Assembly: GCA_031367715.1 (NCBI GenBank)
Contig: JANLQJ010000451.1
Location: 1 to 15,926 of the forward strand
Length of the DNA: 15,926 nt
From: JANYHF01 sp031367715
Lineage (GTDB): Bacteria > Pseudomonadota > Alphaproteobacteria > Rhizobiales > Hyphomicrobiaceae
Direction of reading: 5' to 3'
The notes beneath the pieces were generated by a model, which searched no databases, was not told the origin of the DNA, and saw only the letters and a list, made by a program, of their open reading frames with translations. The position numbers and the translations under genes are program-made. Numbering within the stretch: position 1 is the first letter of the stretch; each line of letters starts with the position of its first letter. Below, one piece after another: positions 1 through 6,268 of this stretch.

Positions 1-277
1 CGCCGCCCGGAGGCCCGTACATAAATGCGGCAGGTACGAGCGCGCGCGTGATGCAGACCAGCACATCGAACGGAACACCGTCCGACGACAGTGGGTGCGG
101 CACAAAGCCGTACTTGCCCGGATAGAACATCGGCGTATACAGGAAACGGTCGACAAACATCGTGCCGGACGCCTTATCCATCTCGTACTTGATCTGCTCG
201 CCGCCCACCGGCACCTCGATGATGACGTTGATGTCGTCGGGCGGGTTCAGGCCAATAGGGATGGCGTCGATGCGCAT
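1..277 (-). CDS. ppa: Soluble family I inorganic pyrophosphatase, N-terminal part (runs off left edge)
   Basis: Family I pyrophosphatase hydrolyses PPi to two phosphates in the cytoplasm, pulling biosynthetic reactions forward. The first 92 codons are visible, starting MRIDAIPIGLNPPDD, then the family blocks IIEVPVGGEQIKYE (substrate-binding Glu and Lys) and FVDRFLYTPMFYP (Arg and Tyr of the site). The start at 277 is supported by GGAG seven bases upstream (minus strand, 288-285). Oddities: the metal-binding signature D-G-D-P-x-D reads DGVPFD, so the central Asp is Val (GTT for an expected GAT/GAC), and the usual NYG after FYP is KYG. From about base 90 down to base 1 the sequence departs from family consensus almost codon by codon. 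Either the gene is decaying, it has diverged, or the extreme edge of the sequence is poor. The C-terminal half is not in the window. Confidence 0.85.
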   Translation of the reverse strand, partial: MRIDAIPIGLNPPDDINVIIEVPVGGEQIKYEMDKASGTMFVDRFLYTPMFYPGKYGFVPHPLSSDGVPFDVLVCITRALVPAAFMYGPPGG

Positions 278-365
278 GGGAAGTCTCCGATCTTGGTGTC
301 GGATGTTAACTAGCTTATGCGGGCGGTGTGCGGCAACCGTGACGGAGCGGAATGGTTGGATCGTA

Positions 366-581
366 TCAGCGGGCGCGCGATTTTCGCACCGCATCGACAT
401 TGTTCTTGGTTGTCACGCGGGTCGCTATACCTGGGCCGTCCAGCGGCGAGCGCATTGCCGGCTGGCGGCGCACGATAAAGGCTTCACCATTGCGACGCTT
501 GATGACGACATCAGCATCGCGCGCCTCAGCCAGCACTTCAGCTAGTTTCTGGCGAGCCTGAGTGAACGAATAAACCTTCAA
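366..581 (-). pseudogene. Phd/YefM-type antitoxin remnant joined to a PIN toxin fragment
   Basis: The frame from a possible TTG start at 581 begins KVYSFTQARQKLAEVL and continues with VVIKRRNGEAFIVRRQ, the pattern of Phd/YefM antitoxins (an N-terminal DNA-binding domain that senses and neutralises a partner toxin). It ends at 366, giving about 71 residues. No Shine-Dalgarno sequence precedes the TTG. The same frame is open further upstream to 629, and the residues just before it (LDLALK) resemble the middle of a PIN toxin more than an antitoxin, so the start looks fused into the disrupted toxin next to it. Antitoxins of this type usually lie upstream of their toxin; here the toxin piece is upstream and no intact toxin follows. 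Probably non-functional, but a translated antitoxin cannot be excluded. Confidence 0.6.
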
Positions 582-812
582 CGCAAGGTCCAAGTTCGAT
601 TGGAAATTGGAGAAAGGCCTGCCACGCACCGAGTATCTGTTCGGTGTTCAGCAGCTTTCGCTTGCAAAGAGCCGTCATGGCATTGCCGACTTCGAATGAA
701 AGCACGGCGGTGCATGCAAATCGCAGCCCTGTGTGGCCGCAATCATATCGGCCCGCTGTGGCTCGCTTAAAACGACAGCGAGCAGGGCACTGGTATCCAC
801 CACGACATTCAT
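538..812 (-). pseudogene. PIN-domain (VapC-like) toxin, frameshifted and truncated
   Basis: PIN toxins are Mg-dependent ribonucleases. From ATG at 812 the frame reads MNVVVDTSALLAVVLSEP, with the first PIN catalytic Asp at residue 6, but meets a stop at 675 after 45 residues. Shifting frame near 706-710 (consistent with one lost base in the CACGGCGG stretch of the plus strand) restores the family pattern LHAP-VLSFEVGNAMTAL, including the second acidic residue and its following Asn, on through LLNTEQILGAWQAFLQFPIEL. After roughly 75 residues the PIN similarity stops and the sequence passes into the antitoxin-like frame. The normal C-terminal half, with the remaining acidic residues, is absent, so this cannot encode a working nuclease. 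Confidence 0.65.
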
Positions 813-827
813 ATGTACATATGTACA
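810..827. promoter_or_regulatory. Overlapping palindromes at the PIN-toxin start (possible operator)
   Basis: Two 14-base perfect palindromes overlap here: CATATGTACATATG (810-823) and TGTACATATGTACA (814-827), produced by the 8-base unit CATATGTA repeated in tandem. On the minus strand the site covers the PIN-toxin start codon and the ribosome-binding region, with TATACT immediately upstream as a possible -10 element. Short symmetric sites at the head of the operon are where toxin-antitoxin complexes repress themselves; that role is inferred. Confidence 0.45.
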
Positions 828-859
828 AGTATAAAATGTCTAAGATGAGGCGCGGCCGC

Positions 860-1129
860 TCAGTTCCCCTTCAGCCACTCGCGGGCGCGCTTTTGCGCTT
901 CGGCCACCTGGGCGCGGGTCATTTCGGCAGCGATCTCGGCGCGATATTCCTTGGCCGCCTGGTTGCCGCGCAATGCTGCCAGATTGAACCACTTGTGCGC
1001 GGTCACCGCATCGACCTCGACCTCGCGGCCGAGCGAATATTGCAGGCCCAACTGGAACAACGCGTCGGCCGAGGCCAGCGCGGCGCCGGCATTGGGCACT
1101 TCAAAGGTTTGCATGTCTGCACGCGCCAT
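860..1129 (-). CDS. Small Sel1-repeat protein
   Basis: An 89-residue protein dominated by one Sel1/TPR-like repeat: FQLGLQYSLGREVEVDAVTA followed by HKWFNLAALRGNQAA, then a charged helix ending REWLKGN. Sel1 repeats form helical hairpins that mediate protein-protein contacts. Compact proteins with this HKWFNLAALRGN block are common and uncharacterised in Hyphomicrobiales. The start at 1129 is chosen because GGGGAG lies nine bases upstream; a longer version from TTG at 1180 has no comparable site. There is no signal peptide, so a cytoplasmic location is expected. It is followed 47 bases later by the toxin remnant and is separated by a long gap from the redox genes upstream. The specific role is unknown. 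Confidence 0.75.
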   Translation of the reverse strand: MARADMQTFEVPNAGAALASADALFQLGLQYSLGREVEVDAVTAHKWFNLAALRGNQAAKEYRAEIAAEMTRAQVAEAQKRAREWLKGN

Positions 1130-1592
1130 GTCGAAAAACTCCCCACTGAGACTTGGCCGTTTCCTCACTGCGACCGGCAACCAGCGCCCTCACGTCGGGC
1201 CGGTTAGCTTGGCAGTAGCGAGAGGATGGCGGGGCTTGACCAACAAGGCGTAAACGTGGCGCAGGGGTTTTGTCAGTACTCCGATAAGGTCTATTGCCAA
1301 AGCGTGGCGAGGCGTGCCGGGACGCACCGAAAATCTCAATTGTAGCTGGATTTTAACGTCATTTGCAGGGTCGCCGAGAGGATTCGCTAACCACGTTTGC
1401 AAGTCGAGTTGCGGACATGATGGTCATCTTCGTTGCTCTGCCATCGATGGCGGCAACGACTGTCGAACGAAGATGAGTTTCGTGTCGCCATTCTGCCGCG
1501 CAAGTCATGGGAACACGAAGCCCATCTTCGGCGCAACTTGGGAGGTTGGCCTGATGGTCCGGCGCCGGCCGAAGCTGACCATCATGTCCCCA
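1130..1592. other. 463-base gap without a supported gene
   Basis: No frame on either strand here shows a recognisable protein family, and composition is less GC-biased than in the neighbouring genes. It contains one notable dyad at 1425-1475, listed separately, and the Shine-Dalgarno site of the Sel1 gene. The upstream promoter for the Sel1 gene presumably lies in it, but no clear -35/-10 pair was recognised. Confidence 0.5.
1425..1475. repeat. Inverted repeat with nested 12-base palindrome
   Basis: CATCTTCGTT at 1425-1434 is the exact reverse complement of AACGAAGATG at 1466-1475. Between the arms lies the perfect palindrome GCCATCGATGGC at 1440-1451. The arrangement could fold as a stem with an inner hairpin, or be a binding site for a dimeric regulator. 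It sits between the end of the glutathione transferase gene and the start of the Sel1 gene (both minus strand). There is no T-run on either side, so a simple intrinsic terminator is not supported. Confidence 0.4.
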
Positions 1593-2294
1593 CTAGCGCG
1601 CGGTTTGCCCGAACAGCACTTTGCGGGCTTCATCGTCCTTGCTGAGATCCACTTGGCCCTGCTGCTCCTTGGCGACATCGAGGGCACGGATCACGGCGGG
1701 ACGCGCCTGCATGCGCTCGAACCAAGCTTTGAGATGCGGGAAGTCGGTCAGCTGCTGGCCTTGCCGCTCATAGGGGCGGATCCAGGGAAAACTCGCCATG
1801 TCGGCAATCGAATAGGCACCGCAGATATAGTCCTTGCCCGCAAGTTGGCGGTTGAGGACGCCATAAAGGCGGTTCACCTCGTTGGTGTAGCGATCGATGC
1901 CGTATTGGATTTTCTCGGGCGCATAGATGCGGAAATGATGCGCCTGGCCGCACATCGGGCCAAGCCCCCCCATTTGCCACATCAGCCACTGATCGACCGC
2001 CACGCGCTGGCGCTCGTCGGTCGGATAGAATTTGCCGGTCTTGCGGCCGAGATATTGCAGGATGGCGCCGCTCTCGAACACCGAGATCGGCTGCCCGCCT
2101 GGACCGTCCGGATCGACAATGGCCGGCATGCGATTGTTCGGGGCAATCTTCAGGAAGTCCGGCTTGAACTGCTCGCCCTTGCCGATATCGACCAGATGCA
2201 CCGTGAACGGCAACCCGGCCTCTTCGAGAAAGATCGAGATCTTGTAGGCGTTCGGAGTTGGCCAGATATGCAGCTCGATCGGGCGCTGGGCCAT
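1593..2294 (-). CDS. Glutathione S-transferase family protein, Nu-class-like (YfcG/YghU type)
   Basis: A 233-residue cytosolic protein with an N-terminal thioredoxin-fold domain and a C-terminal all-helical domain. The N-terminal motif WPTPNAYKISIFLEEAGLPF carries the Thr-Pro-Asn (13-15) that replaces the catalytic Tyr/Ser in Nu-class enzymes; the cis-proline is in RMPAIV (Pro57) and the glutamyl-binding pair Glu-Ser in FESGAILQYL (74-75). The conserved C-terminal block is SIADMASFPW. E. coli YfcG and YghU are GSH-dependent disulfide-bond reductases or peroxidases, so thiol redox chemistry is the likely role; the substrate cannot be read from sequence. The start is supported by AGGAGAT just upstream. 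It begins 39 bases after the regA-like gene ends, so co-transcription with the redox regulators is plausible. Confidence 0.9.
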   Translation of the reverse strand: MAQRPIELHIWPTPNAYKISIFLEEAGLPFTVHLVDIGKGEQFKPDFLKIAPNNRMPAIVDPDGPGGQPISVFESGAILQYLGRKTGKFYPTDERQRVAVDQWLMWQMGGLGPMCGQAHHFRIYAPEKIQYGIDRYTNEVNRLYGVLNRQLAGKDYICGAYSIADMASFPWIRPYERQGQQLTDFPHLKAWFERMQARPAVIRALDVAKEQQGQVDLSKDDEARKVLFGQTAR

Positions 2295-2333
2295 GTTCGG
2301 ATCTCCTCTCGATGATCAGTCCGGTGGTCGGAG

Positions 2334-2891
2334 CTACTTCGGCGCCCGCTTGGCCAGGATTCGCTGCAGCGTGCGCCGATGCATGTTCAGCCGCCGCGCT
2401 GTTTCCGAGACATTGCGGTCGCACAGCTCGAACACGCGCTGAATATGCTCCCAGCGCACCCGGTCGGCTGACATCGGGTTTTCGGGCGGCATCGCCTTGT
2501 GGTCGCGATTGGCCAGCAGCGCATTGCAGACGTCGTCGGCATCGGCGGGTTTGGACAGATAGTCGACGGCGCCAAGTTTCACCGCTGATACGGCGGTGGC
2601 GATGTTGCCATAACCGGTCAGCACCACCACGCGGGTATCGGCCCGCGAGCGCGACAATTCCTCAATGACATCAAGGCCATTGCCGTCCTCAAGCCGCATA
2701 TCGACGACCGCAAAGGCGGGCGCCGCCTTACGGATCATGTCGCGCGCCTCCACCACAGTCGCGGCCATGCGCACCTCGAAACCGCGCAACTCAAGCGCGC
2801 GGCCGATGCGGGTCAGAAACGCGCGATCATCGTCGACGATCAGCAGTGTTTTATCGGCTGGCAGTTGCAGCTCAGCAGTCTTCTCAGTCAA
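2334..2891 (-). CDS. regA: Redox response regulator RegA/ActR/PrrA
   Basis: A 185-residue regulator: a receiver domain (about 15-125) and a C-terminal Fis-type helix-turn-helix (about 148-185). The acidic pocket is IVDDD (19-22), the phosphoacceptor is Asp64 in VVDMRLEDGNGL, and the conserved Lys is 114 in YLSKPADADD. The HTH block NVSETARRLNMHRRTLQRIL is characteristic of the family. RegA-type proteins control respiration, carbon and nitrogen fixation, hydrogenase and related energy genes when phosphorylated by RegB. I chose TTG at 2891 because a strong GGAGG sits five bases upstream and the length then matches the roughly 184 residues of known family members; ATG at 2924 and a start at 2975 add unconserved residues and lack such a site. 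It lies 120 bases after the kinase gene, the usual order in Hyphomicrobiales. Confidence 0.93.
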   Translation of the reverse strand: MTEKTAELQLPADKTLLIVDDDRAFLTRIGRALELRGFEVRMAATVVEARDMIRKAAPAFAVVDMRLEDGNGLDVIEELSRSRADTRVVVLTGYGNIATAVSAVKLGAVDYLSKPADADDVCNALLANRDHKAMPPENPMSADRVRWEHIQRVFELCDRNVSETARRLNMHRRTLQRILAKRAPK

Positions 2892-3011
2892 ATCTACCTC
2901 CCGTTGCCGGGTTTGTTGATGCATCACAATGTCAATTGGGCGGTCTGTCTCACCACTATTTGGCGGCGAGCGCAAGCCTGCGAGCCGTAGTCGCCTGGGA
3001 TTTGAGCACGC

Positions 3012-4376
3012 TCAGGCGGCATCCAGCGCTGCCAGCCCGGCTGGTCCGGGGCCCTGAAACTTGGCGCGCGGCCAGGAAACCTGCACCACGGCGCCGCTTT
3101 GCGACGGCTCGCGATTGGCAATTTCGATCTCGGCGCCGGAGCGTTCCAGCAAGGTCTTGGCGATGAAAAATCCCAAACCCAGTCCCCCGGCCTGCTCGTC
3201 TTGCAGCGCTGGCCGGTCAGCAGCGCCACGAGTCGTCACATATGGGTCGCCGAGCGAGCCGAGGATGCCCGGCTGAAACCCTGGCCCATCGTCGGTGATC
3301 GTGATGGTGACGCGATCGGCGGTCCAGCCGGCCAGGATATCGACCCGCGTGCGGGCAAAATCCACAGCGTTCTCGACCAGATTGGTGAGTCCGTAGACCA
3401 CGCCGGGGCGGCGCTCAGACACAGGCTCGGCAGCCGCAGTGCCCTCAAGGCCAGGGGCCGGCCCGCTGGCCACCTGGATATCTTTTTCGAACACCCGGAA
3501 CGGCTCCACCGCCTCCTCGATCAGGTGGCTGAGCGGTAGATAGGCGTGCAAGGGGTCGCCAATCGCCGAGCGCTCGGTCAGCGTGCGCAGAATCTCCCGG
3601 CAACGCAGAGCCTGGCTGCGTAACAGCTCGACATCCTCGCGCAGCGGGCTGTCGGCAGGCAGGCTGCGCTGAATTTCCTTCACCACTACCGTGATGGTGC
3701 CGAGCGGAGTCCCCAGTTCGTGCGCCGCCGCCGCCGCCAGACCGTCCAGCGCGTGCAGCCGCTGTTCGCGCGCCAGCACATGCTCGGTGGCCGCCAGCGC
3801 CTCAGACATCTGCCAGGCCTCGCGTGCCAGCCGCCGCGCATAGAGGCCCATGAACACCATTCCACACAGGATCGAGGCCCAGACACCGGCAGTATAAATG
3901 GCCGGCAGGGCGAAGGCTTGGCCCTCATACCAGGGCAGCGGCCAGTGATAGCGAGTCAGCAGGGCCGCGACCGCCAGCGTCAGGACACTCAAGATGAGTG
4001 TGCTTTCGAGCGGCAAGGTGGCGGCCGCAACGGTCACCGGGCCGACCAGTAGGAAACAGAACGGATTGTCGATGCCGCCGGTGAGGTAGAGCAGGCTGCC
4101 GAGCTGCGCCATGTCGAAGATTAAAAGTCCGGTGCCGTATGGCACCTTGAGGCGATGGCGAGCGGCATAGCGCAGCTGCAGCGACGTCGACAGCACGGCC
4201 GACAGCGCAATAGCGGCCAGGCAAAGCCCGATCGGCAGCGCAAAGCGCAGGCCGAAATGCGTCCCGATGACAACCGCAAGTTGCCCTGCGACCGCGATCC
4301 AGCGCAGGCGCGTCAGAGTGTGCAGCCGGAGCCGGCTGGTGCTGGACTGCAGGCGGTAGCGTGGAAGGATTTGCAT
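3012..4376 (-). CDS. regB: Redox sensor histidine kinase RegB/ActS/PrrB
   Basis: Membrane kinase partner of the downstream regulator. From ATG at 4376 it has 454 residues: about six hydrophobic segments between residues 25 and 180, then dimerisation and ATPase domains. RegB hallmarks are present: the quinone-binding heptapeptide GGIDNPF (100-106), the H-box AAAAAHELGTPLGTI with His219, the redox-active cysteine in ALRCREIL (Cys259, matching Cys265 of Rhodobacter RegB), N-box Asn336 in NLVENAVDFA, and G-boxes DDGPGF (362-367) and GLGLGF (398-403). It is expected to sense the ubiquinone pool and thiol state, and to autophosphorylate when electron transport is reduced. The start is uncertain: the frame is open to GTG at 4490 and no start has a good Shine-Dalgarno site; 4376 gives the usual family length. 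The gene is divergent from phaZ. Confidence 0.92.
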   Translation of the reverse strand: MQILPRYRLQSSTSRLRLHTLTRLRWIAVAGQLAVVIGTHFGLRFALPIGLCLAAIALSAVLSTSLQLRYAARHRLKVPYGTGLLIFDMAQLGSLLYLTGGIDNPFCFLLVGPVTVAAATLPLESTLILSVLTLAVAALLTRYHWPLPWYEGQAFALPAIYTAGVWASILCGMVFMGLYARRLAREAWQMSEALAATEHVLAREQRLHALDGLAAAAAHELGTPLGTITVVVKEIQRSLPADSPLREDVELLRSQALRCREILRTLTERSAIGDPLHAYLPLSHLIEEAVEPFRVFEKDIQVASGPAPGLEGTAAAEPVSERRPGVVYGLTNLVENAVDFARTRVDILAGWTADRVTITITDDGPGFQPGILGSLGDPYVTTRGAADRPALQDEQAGGLGLGFFIAKTLLERSGAEIEIANREPSQSGAVVQVSWPRAKFQGPGPAGLAALDAA

Positions 4377-4519
4377 GGCGCTGAACCTGGGACTTTGCCC
4401 GTCGGCGATCAAGCGACATTGCCAGGCGCCCCGTTCGGTCGACATGTGCTGCAAAGCGGAATTGTGGCCAAACGCGGCGCATTTGGCCACATTGCCTTAT
4501 CGGGAGCCTGTTGTGTCGT

Positions 4520-4543
4520 CTGAACCGCTCAGCAACGGTTCAG
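4520..4543. repeat. Perfect inverted repeat in the regB-phaZ divergent region
   Basis: CTGAACCG (4520-4527) and its exact reverse complement CGGTTCAG (4536-4543) are separated by eight bases. It lies upstream of the kinase gene on the minus strand and is followed on the plus strand by GAGAATTTTTG. It could be an operator for either divergent gene or a weak terminator of an unseen plus-strand transcript. Which one cannot be told from sequence alone. Confidence 0.4.
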
Positions 4544-4652
4544 GAGAATTTTTGCAACCTATTGGCGAATCGGAGACAAATCGGTACCCTTATGTGTCAA
4601 GCCGACGGTACGATGGTGCTATGGGTGGTCGAAGTGATTTGGGGCGACCCCC

Positions 4653-4661
4653 TGTGGATAA
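4653..4661 (-). promoter_or_regulatory. Perfect DnaA-box sequence
   Basis: TGTGGATAA on the plus strand is the reverse complement of the consensus DnaA box TTATCCACA. It is immediately followed by a TTGACA (4666-4671) that could be a -35 element for phaZ, although the matching -10 position (CTGAAT near 4689) is poor. A single box does not make an origin; it may be a DnaA-responsive promoter site or chance. Confidence 0.35.
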
Positions 4662-4728
4662 GCTGTTGACAAGTCGGTGCATGAGCAACTGAATCGTTCG
4701 GGGGTCGGGACTTCGGGGGAGGGCTGAC

Positions 4729-6057
4729 GTGCTTTATCAACTTTTCGAGCTGGGGCAGGCGGCTGTCCGCCCCGCCCGCTATACGGCCGACGCCTACCGG
4801 ATGTTTTTTGACCATCCGTTCAATCCGATGTCGCACACTGCGGTTGGCCGTGGCGCGGTCGCGGTTTGCGAAGTATTCGAGCGCACCACGCGCCGCTACA
4901 CCAAGCCGACCTTCGGTATCACGGCCACTCAAAGCCGCTCTGGTGTTGTCGACGTGCGCGAACGGGTGGTCTGGCGAAGCCCTTTTTGCCGCGTGATCCA
5001 TTTTAGCCGCGATCTGCCCGCTGACCGGGTTGCCGACCCCAAGGTGCTGCTGGTGGCTCCGATGTCTGGCCATCACGCCACGCTGCTGCGCGGCACGGTC
5101 AAGGCGCTGCTGCCCGAGCATGAGGTATTCATTACCGATTGGACCGATGCGCGCCTGGTGCCAATCGAGGCTGGCCGCTTCGACCTCGACAGTTACATAG
5201 ATCACATGATCGCGATGTTCCGCATGTTTGACGGCGACGTGCATGTCATGGCGGTCTGCCAGCCGTCGGTGCCGGTGCTGGCGGCGGTTGCGCATATGGA
5301 GCGGCAGGGCGATCCGGCGGTGCCGACGTCGATGGTGCTGATGGGCGGGCCGATCGATACCCGCATCAGTCCGACCGCCGTCAATCGCATGGCGGCCGAA
5401 AAGCCGATCAGCTGGTTCAAGAACAATGTGATCACCTCGGTGCCTTGGCCCGCTCCAGGGCGCGGGCGAGAAGTTTATCCGGGGTTTCTACAACTCACCG
5501 GGTTCATGCAAATGAACCTAGATCGCCACATCAATGCCCATAAAGAATTGTTTCTTCATTTGGTGCGCGGTGACGGTGATTCGGCGCAGAAGCACAGAGA
5601 ATTTTACGACGAGTATCTTGCCGTGATGGATTTGTCGGCCGAGTTTTACTTGCAAACCGTGGAGAGTGCTTTCATTCGTCACGATCTGGCCAAAGGTAAT
5701 ATGCTGCATCGGCGCGAGCGGATACAACCTGAAGTTATCAAGCGCACTGCGCTGATGACGGTCGAGGGCGAAAACGACGACATTACCGGCCTTGGGCAGT
5801 GCGCTGCTGCGCATCGGCTATGTGCTGGACTTGGCGATCAGCAGCGGCTTCATTATGTGCTGCCTGGGGTCGGCCATTATGGCATCTTCAATGGCTCTCG
5901 CTTCCGCAACGAGCTGCTGCCGCGGATTTCGGGTTTCATGCGCCAGCATGATGCGCCGTTTGGCCGTCGCGGCGTTGAGCAGCAGCGGTCGGCAACGCTC
6001 AGCGTCGGCCCCGCACAGTCAGAGCCGGTTAGTCCGCAGGTGAGCCAGGGCAGTTAG
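4729..6057 (+). CDS. phaZ: Intracellular polyhydroxybutyrate depolymerase
   Basis: This enzyme attacks native PHB granules and releases 3-hydroxybutyrate oligomers or monomers when carbon is scarce. The 442 residues follow the family from the first residue (LYQLFELGQAAVRPARYTAD) and use an alpha/beta-hydrolase fold with a cysteine nucleophile: Cys177 in VMAVCQPSVP, the acid in VEGENDDITGLGQ (about Asp351), and His383 in PGVGHYGIFNG. The PMSGHHATLLRGTV block (111-124) forms the oxyanion region. The GTG start at 4729 is preceded by GGGGGAGGG and gives the canonical N-terminus. The last 30 residues are low in conservation. It stands alone on the plus strand, divergent from regB; no synthase or phasin gene is in view. 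PHB is an electron and carbon sink, so its position beside a redox regulator is suggestive but not proof of control. Confidence 0.94.
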   Translation: MLYQLFELGQAAVRPARYTADAYRMFFDHPFNPMSHTAVGRGAVAVCEVFERTTRRYTKPTFGITATQSRSGVVDVRERVVWRSPFCRVIHFSRDLPADRVADPKVLLVAPMSGHHATLLRGTVKALLPEHEVFITDWTDARLVPIEAGRFDLDSYIDHMIAMFRMFDGDVHVMAVCQPSVPVLAAVAHMERQGDPAVPTSMVLMGGPIDTRISPTAVNRMAAEKPISWFKNNVITSVPWPAPGRGREVYPGFLQLTGFMQMNLDRHINAHKELFLHLVRGDGDSAQKHREFYDEYLAVMDLSAEFYLQTVESAFIRHDLAKGNMLHRRERIQPEVIKRTALMTVEGENDDITGLGQCAAAHRLCAGLGDQQRLHYVLPGVGHYGIFNGSRFRNELLPRISGFMRQHDAPFGRRGVEQQRSATLSVGPAQSEPVSPQVSQGS

Positions 6058-6198
6058 TGCAACCGATGTGATGGACAGCAGATTTGCCTCGTTTTCAGAA
6101 CGGGCTTGAGCGCCCAACCGAAATGAGTGCCCTTGAAACAGATCTGAACCGGGCGACCGGGACGTGCCTGACGCAGGAGTGAGATTAGGGGTGCCGGA

Positions 6199-6219
6199 AT
6201 CGGTTTGCTCGAAACCGAT
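6199..6219. repeat. Hairpin between phaZ and the metallopeptidase gene
   Basis: ATCGGTTT (6199-6206), a five-base loop, and AAACCGAT (6212-6219) form a perfect 8-bp stem. No U-tract follows (GGCGCCC comes next), so it is not a textbook terminator. It lies about 50 bases before the GTG chosen as the next start and could stabilise the phaZ mRNA end or affect readthrough. The rest of 6058-6268 shows nothing recognisable. Confidence 0.4.
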
Positions 6220-6268
6220 GGCGCCCTTGTTGTTGGCGGCAACGCCAAGTGTGCAAGGAGCTCGCGAC

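Noticed and set aside
1314..2315. 333-codon open frame on the plus strand
   Set aside because: It lies antisense to the glutathione transferase gene, whose motifs are unmistakable, and its own translation shows no family pattern.
4653..4661. Replication origin around the DnaA box
   Set aside because: Only one box, no AT-rich unwinding region and no origin-linked genes such as dnaA, dnaN or parAB in the window.
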